Shown: piece after piece, positions 8,744-15,725 of the stretch
Numbering within the stretch: the first letter of the stretch is position 1
How the letters are laid out: each line of letters starts with the position of its first letter
NCBI GenBank assembly: GCA_024680555.1
Contig: JAILCC010000007.1
Location: forward strand, 1 to 35,498
Reading direction: 5' to 3'
Source: a bacterium
Lineage (GTDB): Bacteria; Cyanobacteriota; Vampirovibrionia; Gastranaerophilales; JAILCC01
DNA length: 35,498 bases
Made by a program: the position numbers and the translations under genes
The notes under the pieces: generated by a model
What the model was told of the DNA's origin: nothing
The model's database searches: none
The model's input: the letters and a program-made list of their open reading frames with translations, nothing else

Positions 8744-8758
8744 GTTGGGGCTTTTATT

Positions 8759-9652
8759 GTGAAAAATTTTCCGTCTTTTAAATTTACTTTTTGGCATTTT
8801 TTAATTCTCATATTGGTTATTTTACTTGGTTGGGGTGCATATTATTTCATTAACGGAATTATAAATCCGCCGTTGTTTGTGGTTCTTGAATTTGATGAAT
8901 TAGGACCTATTTATAAAAGAATGCCAGTCTATTATAAAGGTTATAAAATAGGAATAACCGAAAAGATAAAGCCAAGTGCCGATTATAAAACCACGCTTGT
9001 GACGGTCAAGTTTTATCCTAACGATTTGAAACTTCCCAATAATACTACGGCAAAAGTAAAGCCTCTGACCACAACAAGAGATTATATAGAACTGATTTAT
9101 CCCAAAAAGCCGTCGGCTGATATATTAAAAACCGGCGATAAAATAACCGGTTCCACAACATTAGATGTACAATCGTTTATGAATGCTCAATATGAGTCGG
9201 GTTCTATAGGTTTTATTATAGAGAATGTTTCTATTACGCTCAGAAGTATAACTAAAACAAGTGATGAGGCTGCAGTTCTTTTAAAAGGTATAAATATTTC
9301 GGTTCTTGAAAACAGAAAAACCATGCAGAAAATATTTGAAAGTTTGAGCGTTACCACGGAGAATATTCGGGAATTATCAGAAAAACTTAATAACTCAATA
9401 AGCCAGGATTCATTGTCGGAAACAAGCCTGAATGTACAAAAGACTTCTGAAAATCTTGAAAGCATAACAAAAAATCTTAACGGAACAATTAACAGGCTCA
9501 ATTCCGTACTCTACAACATCAACGGTGTTGCGGCAAATGCAAACGACATATCTGCTGACATCAAAGCATCAGCAAATAATCGCAAAGGTCTGTTCGGAAT
9601 TTTGCTCGGAACAAAAAATTCTTGTACCCAAAAGTACGCAAATAAAAAGTGA
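8759..9652 (+). CDS. MCE/MlaD-family lipid-transport protein
   Basis: A 297-residue, membrane-anchored MCE protein, the substrate-binding part of Mla-type ABC systems that move phospholipids between inner and outer membranes. One N-terminal transmembrane anchor lies at about 11-33. A single MCE domain follows (about 38-131), with family landmarks VYYKGYKIGITEKI, LVTVKFYPND and YIELIYP. A long helical tail, about 150-265, is rich in Asn/Ser/Glu heptads, as expected for the hexameric coiled barrel. The GTG at 8759 is chosen because a GGGG stretch lies eight bases before it, and because an earlier ATG in frame (8714) falls inside the terminator hairpin. The permease and ATPase (MlaE/MlaF) are not adjacent, so they must be encoded elsewhere. 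Confidence 0.8.
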   Translation: MKNFPSFKFTFWHFLILILVILLGWGAYYFINGIINPPLFVVLEFDELGPIYKRMPVYYKGYKIGITEKIKPSADYKTTLVTVKFYPNDLKLPNNTTAKVKPLTTTRDYIELIYPKKPSADILKTGDKITGSTTLDVQSFMNAQYESGSIGFIIENVSITLRSITKTSDEAAVLLKGINISVLENRKTMQKIFESLSVTTENIRELSEKLNNSISQDSLSETSLNVQKTSENLESITKNLNGTINRLNSVLYNINGVAANANDISADIKASANNRKGLFGILLGTKNSCTQKYANKK

Positions 9653-9967
9653 TTAGTAATCCCACATTGTAGTACGAGTTTTTATATCGTGTTCGCCAAA
9701 GTCGCCGTAATCTTGTGCAGGATCCAAATATGCCCACATTTTTACCCAGCCTCTTGCCAGTTTATTGGTTGGCCATATAGACGGAATTCTTTCGCCAAAG
9801 GTTTTTGCCTTATTGATTTCAACAAGTCTGAGCATGTCTCCGCTATATCCTTGTGTATCCAAAAAGTCATAGCTCATATAGTCTTTTACGGAGATTTCCG
9901 CTTTTGCAACATTACAAAATGATACTGCAAATGCTGCGAATATAAATAAAAAAAGTACTTTTTTCAT
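9653..9967 (-). CDS. Small secreted protein of unknown function
   Basis: A 104-residue protein with a signal peptide (cleavage predicted after VAKA, residue 23) and a mature part of about 80 residues rich in Asp, Tyr and Trp (YMSYDFLDTQGYSGDMLRLV, WVKMWAYLDPAQDYGDFGEH). I recognise no family. The start has AGGAG seven bases upstream. Its stop codon abuts the stop of the convergent MCE gene with no base between. Confidence 0.75.
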   Translation of the reverse strand: MKKVLFLFIFAAFAVSFCNVAKAEISVKDYMSYDFLDTQGYSGDMLRLVEINKAKTFGERIPSIWPTNKLARGWVKMWAYLDPAQDYGDFGEHDIKTRTTMWDY

Positions 9968-10080
9968 GAATTGCTCCTATAGAAATTATATCCTTAATTA
10001 TATTCTACTATTTTTTTTAAAAAAATAACATAATGTAAATGTTGTATATAAAAATAAAAAAAACTGCTAGAATTAGAAGC

Positions 10081-10764
10081 ATGAATGAGTATTATGAAAT
10101 AGAATATTTAATTTATAAAGATAAGGAGTATGATGAGGCAATTAAAAGGATAGATGCTTCATCGCATTGTGCGGAAACAAGATATCAAAATCTAAAGGCA
10201 GAGGCTTTTTTCAGAAAGGATGATTTTGGAAATGCCGTAAAAGTTTATTATGAGCTTGGAGATTTTTACCATGTAGGGTATTGTTACTTTTTAATGAACC
10301 AAGTTGATATAGCCATAGATTTCTTTAATAAGGCAGAAGATTCTCCCGCTCGAAACTGGAGTTTGTTTTTTGCTGAAATATTCAGAGCAAGAGTTAATAT
10401 CTCTCCGACATATTTGCAGGTTAGGGCATTTTTGGAAAGAGACCTGAATTTGTTTTTGAGATTAAATTTGGTTACATATGTTCAAAAAATTATAGATATT
10501 TCAGATTATCTTTTTGAAATCAATCCCGAAACCAATAAATATATTGCACGTGCATTTTTGTTTAATCATTATCCAGACTATGCAAAAGAGTATATTGACA
10601 GGGCTTTTGAATTTACATCAAAAGATGCGGAGTTATATTATCTTTTGGCAAAATATTATAAAACTCAAGGGCAAACGGATAAAGTCAAAGACAATCTTCA
10701 AAAAGCTCTCAGTTTGTCGGATAACTATGTTCCCGCACAACTGATGATGGAAGAGATATCGTAA
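10081..10764 (+). CDS. TPR-like repeat protein, cytoplasmic
   Basis: A 227-residue protein without signal peptide, made of helical hairpins typical of tetratricopeptide repeats: YLIYKDKEYDEAIKRI, NLKAEAFFRKDDFGNAVKVY, VGYCYFLMNQVDIAIDFFNK, and near the C-terminus YYLLAKYYKTQGQTDKVKDN. The middle part (about 95-145) is less regular. The ATG at 10081 is preferred over one 42 bases earlier. No Shine-Dalgarno precedes it, and an extended -10 (TGCTAGAAT, 10065-10073) ends only 7 bases before the ATG, so the mRNA could be nearly leaderless. Partner and function unknown. Confidence 0.75.
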   Translation: MNEYYEIEYLIYKDKEYDEAIKRIDASSHCAETRYQNLKAEAFFRKDDFGNAVKVYYELGDFYHVGYCYFLMNQVDIAIDFFNKAEDSPARNWSLFFAEIFRARVNISPTYLQVRAFLERDLNLFLRLNLVTYVQKIIDISDYLFEINPETNKYIARAFLFNHYPDYAKEYIDRAFEFTSKDAELYYLLAKYYKTQGQTDKVKDNLQKALSLSDNYVPAQLMMEEIS

Positions 10765-10766
10765 TA

Positions 10767-11087
10767 TTAGTTAAGAGTTCTCTTTTCTTCGTCCTTTATA
10801 TAATTACAAAGCTCTTCAAGACGTTTATCTTCCATAAGTTCTATTACTTCTGATGCATCTTTAACCTTGCCCAATCCCATTGCAATTTCTGCAATCAAAA
10901 CGCAGTCGTTACAAAAATGCTTGTCTCCGTACATTATAGAACCTGCGACACAAGCGGTTTTTGCACAGCAATCACATTGAAATTCTTCAAATTCGCTGTC
11001 GGGATTATCTTCGATATCATCGAGTTTCATTATATCTACCGCTTCCTGCATATTTTTAATAAACTCTAATTCTTCTTCTTTATTCAT
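10767..11087 (-). CDS. Small zinc-finger protein downstream of prmC
   Basis: A 106-residue acidic protein with a Cys-rich core: CDCCAKTAC (Cys38, 40, 41, 46) and HFCNDCVLIAE (Cys59, Cys62). The spacing and the CxDCVxIAE segment resemble the ClpX-type C4 zinc-binding domain, and the protein recalls the zinc-finger protein at 24193-24483. No catalytic domain is present. The start ATG lies two bases after the prmC stop, with an AAAGG ribosome binding site inside the end of prmC, so the two are translationally coupled. It ends two bases from the convergent TPR gene. Function unknown; an adaptor or regulatory role is only a guess. Confidence 0.75.
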   Translation of the reverse strand: MNKEEELEFIKNMQEAVDIMKLDDIEDNPDSEFEEFQCDCCAKTACVAGSIMYGDKHFCNDCVLIAEIAMGLGKVKDASEVIELMEDKRLEELCNYIKDEEKRTLN

Positions 11088-11089
11088 TG

Positions 11090-11908
11090 TTATACCTTTG
11101 CACAGATTACTCTGTTGTTATTTTCCAAATCTTTTATAATTTCAATTTCTTTATAATTATAATCAAGAAATATTTTTTTGACCAATTCTGCTTGACCTGC
11201 TCCAAGTTCAAAAAGCATATAGCCGTTTTCGGCGAGGTGGTTTTTCCCGTCACGAATTATTTTTTCGTAAAACTCAATTCCTTGTTCATCGGTTGTGTAG
11301 AGTGCGCTGCTCGGTTCAAAAGTTACTTCTTTTTGTATGTTTGATTTTTCTTTTGGTGGAATATACGGCGGATTAGAAACAATAATATCAAATTTTTCGT
11401 TGATATTTGAAAAAATATCGGACTGAACAAAAGTTATATCGGGGGCTATTTTTTCGGCATTTTGCTTTGCTATTTCTATTGCTTTTTCCGAAATATCGCA
11501 AGAAACAACGGTTGCGTTGTTCAGCTTTTTCTTCAGCATAATTCCAATACAACCAGTACCAGTGCCTATATCAAGAATTTTAGGCGAACTATAGCCCTTT
11601 GCCGTTTCTATCGCCTTTAAAACAAGAATTTCAGTTTCCGGTCTCGGTATAAGAACATTTTCATTAACAAAAAACTTTTCTCCCATAAAATCGGCAATCC
11701 CAATTATATATTGCAGCGGCATGCCTGATTTCCTTTTTTCAAAAATGGGTGCAAGTTTTTCTTTAATTACGTCCGTTACTTCAAAATCAACATATAGATT
11801 TTTAATGTTCAAAAAATTTTCCAAAATAAAGTTTACTTCTGCACGAAGTTCGTTTTCGTCCACACCTGCATTTTTAAGATTTTCATATATGTATTTTCGT
11901 GTCTGCAT
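11090..11908 (-). CDS. prmC: Peptide chain release factor N5-glutamine methyltransferase
   Basis: A 272-residue SAM-dependent methyltransferase that methylates the Gln of the GGQ motif in release factors RF1 and RF2. The N-terminal helical domain is followed by IPRPETE (87-93), the SAM-binding loop LDIGTGTGCIG (112-122) and the catalytic NPPY motif (179-182), all diagnostic for PrmC/HemK. Length is normal for the family. The usual neighbour prfA is not in this window. It lies 52 bases downstream of the EF-hand/repeat protein on the same strand with no visible terminator between, so read-through is possible. Confidence 0.94.
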   Translation of the reverse strand: MQTRKYIYENLKNAGVDENELRAEVNFILENFLNIKNLYVDFEVTDVIKEKLAPIFEKRKSGMPLQYIIGIADFMGEKFFVNENVLIPRPETEILVLKAIETAKGYSSPKILDIGTGTGCIGIMLKKKLNNATVVSCDISEKAIEIAKQNAEKIAPDITFVQSDIFSNINEKFDIIVSNPPYIPPKEKSNIQKEVTFEPSSALYTTDEQGIEFYEKIIRDGKNHLAENGYMLFELGAGQAELVKKIFLDYNYKEIEIIKDLENNNRVICAKV

Positions 11909-11960
11909 AATGAATTTTACAATGAAAATCTGTTGAGTGGCAAATGGTAACGAGACTGTT

Positions 11961-13796
11961 TTAACTTATCTTTTGGCAAGTGCTATCGTACTTTGTAATG
12001 GTTTTTTCACCGGTTTTCTGATTGACGGCTATTTCTTGGTAGCTTCCGTCAGAATTGTATTCATACGTGCATTTTAGAACAGTTCCGTCTTTAAGTGTTC
12101 TTGTTGCCTCAAGTTTTTGGGGCAGGTGAGAATATCTCGCACAATTTTTATAAGTGTATTCTTCGGTAGAACCGTCTGCGTATTCTATATGACCTTTATT
12201 ATTGTTGTCTTTCTCGAAAGTATGTTTTTCTTTAATTTTACCGCAAGAATCTTTAATTATTAAAGAAGTAGCATAGGTGGCATATTCTTTTTTAGTTCCT
12301 GTTCCTGACGGTGTATAATACCAGTCGTCAGAGGATTTTTCTGCGTAATTCCAGGTATATGTATCTCCAGTGGTGTTATTTTTAACAGTGCTTGCAGTTA
12401 AAGTACCGTGAGAATTGTGTTCGTTTTTAGTTGCACTATAGTTTGTTGGTGTATTGTTAGAGTCTTCAAGAATAGAATATGCTGGTTGGATATATGACAA
12501 GGATATATCTGATACGCTTACTGCTTTGCCATCTACGTATTTAACAAGCATAAGAGTTCCTCTGCCATCTCCTGCATGCATTGCAGAGAACTGTTTTACC
12601 AATGCTGAATATTCGCTATTATCCATATTTGATGTGTAAACAATATTTGCTCCGGATGCGTTAACGGAAGAAACAACCCCTCCGCTATTATTTTTTAACA
12701 TTCTTTCCATACTATTACAAATGCCGCAACCGCTGCTTCCCACAACAACGTATGTTACGCCGTTGCTCTTGATATAATCTTTGTAATTTTTTCCATTTTG
12801 ATATGTGCAGTCCTCAAAGCTTTTATCTTCCGGAATTTCATTTCCGTTGGAATCAAATTTTTGAACTTTCACATCTCCTCGAATTAAACTGTTACCGTTT
12901 CTTTCTGTTTTTGTTACAGTTTTCTTTGTATATGAACCATCTGCATTATAACTATAAGTTACTTCTTTTGTAGTTAAATCAACAGTATTGTTTCTGTCAT
13001 TATGCTTGCTTTTTGATGTTGTTACGGAATTTATAATTTTACCTGACGAATCATAAGTGTTCACTGTTTTTGCTTTTGTGTTTTTATTTATTTTTGTTTT
13101 TGTGTAAGTTCCGTCGGCATTATAGTTTACTTTTGTATTTACAAGTTGACCTTTTTTGTTTATTTTGCTTGCGGATGTTAATTTTCCGCTTGCATCATAT
13201 TCTCTTGTTGAAGTTACGCCGGTGGTGAGATTTGTTGTAATTTTTGTGTAACTGCCGTCAGCATTATATGCCCAACTTATTTGCTTTATTGCTTTGCCGT
13301 TTTTATCTTTGACAATTGAGCTTTGAGGCTTGCCGTTTGCACCATACGTTTTTGTTGCGACATCTCCGGTTGTTGTGTTGGTTGTAGTTTTTACAAAACT
13401 TCCATCAGAATTGTAACTATATGTCGATTCTCGTACAACACCCTTTTTATCTGTTGATTTTGCTGATATTTTTTTGCCCGAAGCGTCAAGAGTATAAACT
13501 ACTACTTTCCCGTCTTTTAAAGTTTTGGTTTTTGTTGATGTTGATGTACTTTGAGCGTTTTCTGAAGATTTTGTTGCGTTTTCATTAGTGTCAAAATCGG
13601 CATCGCTATCAAGCCCGCTTTCTTCATCGGCCATGTGCAGGATATTTGTTATTTCTGTTTTTAATGCACTATCTTCTGCTGCATTTATATCTGATTGGTT
13701 GATTTTGCCATCATTATTGACGTCAAAATCCTCAAAAGCCTTGTCCATTCCATTTGATTGGGAAAGTTGCTCAAATTGAATCTTGCTAATATCCAT
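11961..13796 (-). CDS. EF-hand / YNxDGSY-repeat / thioredoxin-like protein (paralogue A)
   Basis: A 611-residue protein without a classical signal peptide or membrane segment. Order of parts: a conserved N-terminal block (MDISKIQFEQL); a canonical EF-hand loop at 25-36 (D25, N27, D29-G30, K31, N33, D36); an acidic and Ser/Thr-rich linker; at least four repeats of about 48 residues with the core YNxDGS(Y/F/T) at about 129, 177, 225 and 283, alternating with YDxSGK; a thioredoxin-like segment VTYVVVGSSGCGIC with CxxC at Cys357/Cys360; and a last repeat at about 580. The cis-Pro expected before the late strand of a thioredoxin fold is replaced (GTLMLVKYVDGK), so redox activity is uncertain. The YNxDG repeats resemble YD/RHS-type beta strands. 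Start is backed by AAAGGG seven bases upstream. A paralogue lies at 31125-32876. Function unknown. Confidence 0.75.
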   Translation of the reverse strand: MDISKIQFEQLSQSNGMDKAFEDFDVNNDGKINQSDINAAEDSALKTEITNILHMADEESGLDSDADFDTNENATKSSENAQSTSTSTKTKTLKDGKVVVYTLDASGKKISAKSTDKKGVVRESTYSYNSDGSFVKTTTNTTTGDVATKTYGANGKPQSSIVKDKNGKAIKQISWAYNADGSYTKITTNLTTGVTSTREYDASGKLTSASKINKKGQLVNTKVNYNADGTYTKTKINKNTKAKTVNTYDSSGKIINSVTTSKSKHNDRNNTVDLTTKEVTYSYNADGSYTKKTVTKTERNGNSLIRGDVKVQKFDSNGNEIPEDKSFEDCTYQNGKNYKDYIKSNGVTYVVVGSSGCGICNSMERMLKNNSGGVVSSVNASGANIVYTSNMDNSEYSALVKQFSAMHAGDGRGTLMLVKYVDGKAVSVSDISLSYIQPAYSILEDSNNTPTNYSATKNEHNSHGTLTASTVKNNTTGDTYTWNYAEKSSDDWYYTPSGTGTKKEYATYATSLIIKDSCGKIKEKHTFEKDNNNKGHIEYADGSTEEYTYKNCARYSHLPQKLEATRTLKDGTVLKCTYEYNSDGSYQEIAVNQKTGEKTITKYDSTCQKIS

Positions 13797-13832
13797 GCCG
13801 ATGCCCTTTACTTAATTAACTATATACAACTT

Positions 13833-13859
13833 GTATCGGCATTTTTTAGTAATTCTTTA
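13833..13859 (-). promoter_or_regulatory. Sigma-28 (FliA/SigD)-type promoter of paralogue A
   Basis: Reading the minus strand: TAAA (13859-13856), 15 bases, then GCCGATAC (13840-13833). The flagellar sigma-28 consensus is TAAA-N15-GCCGATAA in enterobacteria and TAAA-N15-GCCGATAT in Bacillus. Expected transcript start is near 13825, giving a leader of about 30 bases with the AAAGGG ribosome binding site at 13809-13804. Confidence 0.7.
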
Positions 13860-13895
13860 GGCTTTTTTACCACAACATTAACAAAAATTTACATT

Positions 13896-15248
13896 CTATT
13901 CTTCAATGTAATTAGCTACAAATCTGTATGCTTCAAACGTATCGGAAAAATGGTCGGGTTCCATTCCGGCTTTTTGTTTTAATGTGTTCAGAAAATCTTT
14001 TTTGTCTGGAAGCTGCTTCCATACTGACGGTAGATAAAGAGCCTGTTTTTCTCCGTCTCTTATTATTATACCGTCTATGTTCGGACGCATTTGGTTCAAT
14101 AAGTCTTCTTCATCTTTGAAATTCATTTTTGCGGGATTAGAAAGAATAGAAACGGATATACTGATTTTGTCATATTCTTCTTTTGTAAGAGGCCTGAATC
14201 TAGGATCGGAAAATGCCGCATTGTATGAGTTCTTGATGAGGTCAATCAGTAAGGATGTGTGCGCAATAGGTGAACCGATACACCCTCTTAGGCGTTCATC
14301 AATTTCAAGCGTTACAAATACGGCTCCGGTGCTGTCAAATACCGGTGGGTATGGCATATAACTTGTTATGTTGATTTCCGATTTTCCGTTCAACTTGCTC
14401 TCTATGGTTTTTCTTACAATACTGATTAGTTTTGGGGAAAAATTCTTTTCCACAAAATCATTTCTCGTTCCTTCGTATAAAAACCAGCTGCCGTAGCCAA
14501 CGACTTTTGAATGGTCGCCGGAGGTTTGCCCCGAGTTTGTCATTCCCACTCTTATCAATGAATAGTCATTTCGTCTTGCAAATTCGCTGGTCGCAACCAT
14601 AGGAATTGCGCCACAGGCTTGTTCAAATCTAAAGCCCTGCAGGTTTGAGTTTTCTATCATACCTGCAGTAACCGTATCAATTTTTATTGCGTCTTCTTCT
14701 TTCAGATAATGGCTTAAATCGGTTGAAACAACAAAAGCGTTGTTTTTGTCGGGATAGTATTTGCTGATAATTTTTAATGTTTTATCAATGTCATCATTAC
14801 CAATCAATATGCCTACAATATTTACTTCGGGTAAAAAATGCTGGATAAACGGAATTTGAACCTCTATTGCGTGTTCTTCCGCAAAAGCTTCATTACAGTA
14901 TTCACAGCCAAATTCTTTGATTATTTCTTCTTGAATAGATTTGTTTACTTTTATATTTCCTAGCGGAGTTTCAAATTCATCGCAAGAAGAAAGCGCAAGG
15001 TTGTTGACGCTTTTTCTGTGGGTTGGTGCAAATACAAATACGTTTTTGACTGTATTATCTAAATAGGAAAAACCGTCAAATGCAAGCTGTCCCGAGTATT
15101 GGTAGCCGGCATGAGGAACGATTATGCAACGTGATTTTACGTTGTAATCTCTCTTGTGGTTGCTTTCGTATGATTTAAAAGTGTTTAAAAGTTCTTCTTT
15201 GTCGGAAGTGTAAAACTTTCCTGCTGCAAATGCTTCTTTGACTGTCAT
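13896..15248 (-). CDS. Memo-AMMECR1 fusion (AmmeMemoRadiSam proteins B and A)
   Basis: A 450-residue fusion. The N-terminal Memo domain (about 1-265) is related to extradiol dioxygenases and keeps likely metal ligands His46 (PHAGYQYSG), His77 (APTHRKS) and Cys212 (ACGAIP), plus EEHAIEVQ (124-131) and STDLSHY (175-181). The C-terminal AMMECR1 domain (about 268-450) has VTLEIDERLRGCIGS with the LRGCIG motif (320-325) and DPRFRPLTKEEYD. In bacteria and archaea these two often accompany a radical SAM enzyme in the AmmeMemoRadiSam system, whose reaction is not settled to my knowledge. That partner is not adjacent here. Two ATGs compete: 15248 has GAGGG eight bases upstream, whereas 15263 has only pyrimidines, so 15248 is chosen. 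The gene lies directly downstream of rnpB. Confidence 0.88.
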   Translation of the reverse strand: MTVKEAFAAGKFYTSDKEELLNTFKSYESNHKRDYNVKSRCIIVPHAGYQYSGQLAFDGFSYLDNTVKNVFVFAPTHRKSVNNLALSSCDEFETPLGNIKVNKSIQEEIIKEFGCEYCNEAFAEEHAIEVQIPFIQHFLPEVNIVGILIGNDDIDKTLKIISKYYPDKNNAFVVSTDLSHYLKEEDAIKIDTVTAGMIENSNLQGFRFEQACGAIPMVATSEFARRNDYSLIRVGMTNSGQTSGDHSKVVGYGSWFLYEGTRNDFVEKNFSPKLISIVRKTIESKLNGKSEINITSYMPYPPVFDSTGAVFVTLEIDERLRGCIGSPIAHTSLLIDLIKNSYNAAFSDPRFRPLTKEEYDKISISVSILSNPAKMNFKDEEDLLNQMRPNIDGIIIRDGEKQALYLPSVWKQLPDKKDFLNTLKQKAGMEPDHFSDTFEAYRFVANYIEE

Positions 15249-15265
15249 ATATAATACCCTCATAT

Positions 15266-15607
15266 TAAAAAAGGAAGTTGACTGTAAGCCGAATTCTGTA
15301 TTTGATAATCATCTGTCTTGGACTATAGTTACCTAGAGCCTCGAGCGATATAAAGAAGAATGGCGGACGACCTTAACTCTTCTAATCTTGCACCCTGTCG
15401 GGGTTTACCTTGCTAATACCTCTCGGTATTACAGGTGGGCTCTTACCCCACCGTTGCACCATCGCCTGTGAATTTTTATTCCATCGGCAGTCAACATTTC
15501 TGTGGCACTATCCTCACAGTCACCTGCACCGGACGTTATCCGGCGACCTGTCCTTGGGTGTTCGGACTTTCCTCAGGGTTTCCCCCGCGATTATCCCGTC
15601 AACTTCC
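15266..15607 (-). ncRNA. rnpB: RNase P RNA (catalytic subunit), bacterial A type likely
   Basis: Minus-strand RNA of about 335 nt that removes 5' leaders from tRNA precursors. Seen directly: the universally conserved P4 strand, GAGGAAAGTCCG within 15577-15563; the 3' conserved segment ACAGAATTCGGCTTA at 15299-15285; and a perfect 10-bp P1 helix between GGAAGTTGAC at the 5' end (15607-15598) and GTCAACTTCC at the 3' end (15282-15273). A run of seven T follows P1 (15272-15266) and can serve as the terminator. The exact 5' and 3' ends are estimates from P1. Open frames on the plus strand across this region are chance. It is shorter than the 377-nt E. coli RNA, so some peripheral helices must be reduced. 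Confidence 0.93.
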
Positions 15608-15725
15608 GATTATTATTATTGCACAAAAACGATGAATTGAAAATTGAGAAAATGCGCCATGTTACCCCAAATTTTCGTGGCAATTTTTTATCTCATTTTG
15701 CGTTTATTGTATTATAGGTAATGGT

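Noticed and set aside
8714..8758. Extended N-terminus of the MCE protein from ATG 8714
   Set aside because: This ATG lies inside the 13-bp terminator hairpin and would add an extra hydrophobic stretch before the anchor; GTG 8759 has a better placed ribosome binding site.
11961..13796. RHS/YD toxin with immunity gene
   Set aside because: The YNxDG repeats resemble YD strands, but there is no RHS core cleavage motif, no C-terminal toxin domain, no secretion marker such as PAAR, and no small immunity gene next to it.
15410..15717. Three overlapping plus-strand open frames of about 70 codons
   Set aside because: They lie on the opposite strand of RNase P RNA and its upstream region; GC-rich structured RNA leaves frames open by chance.
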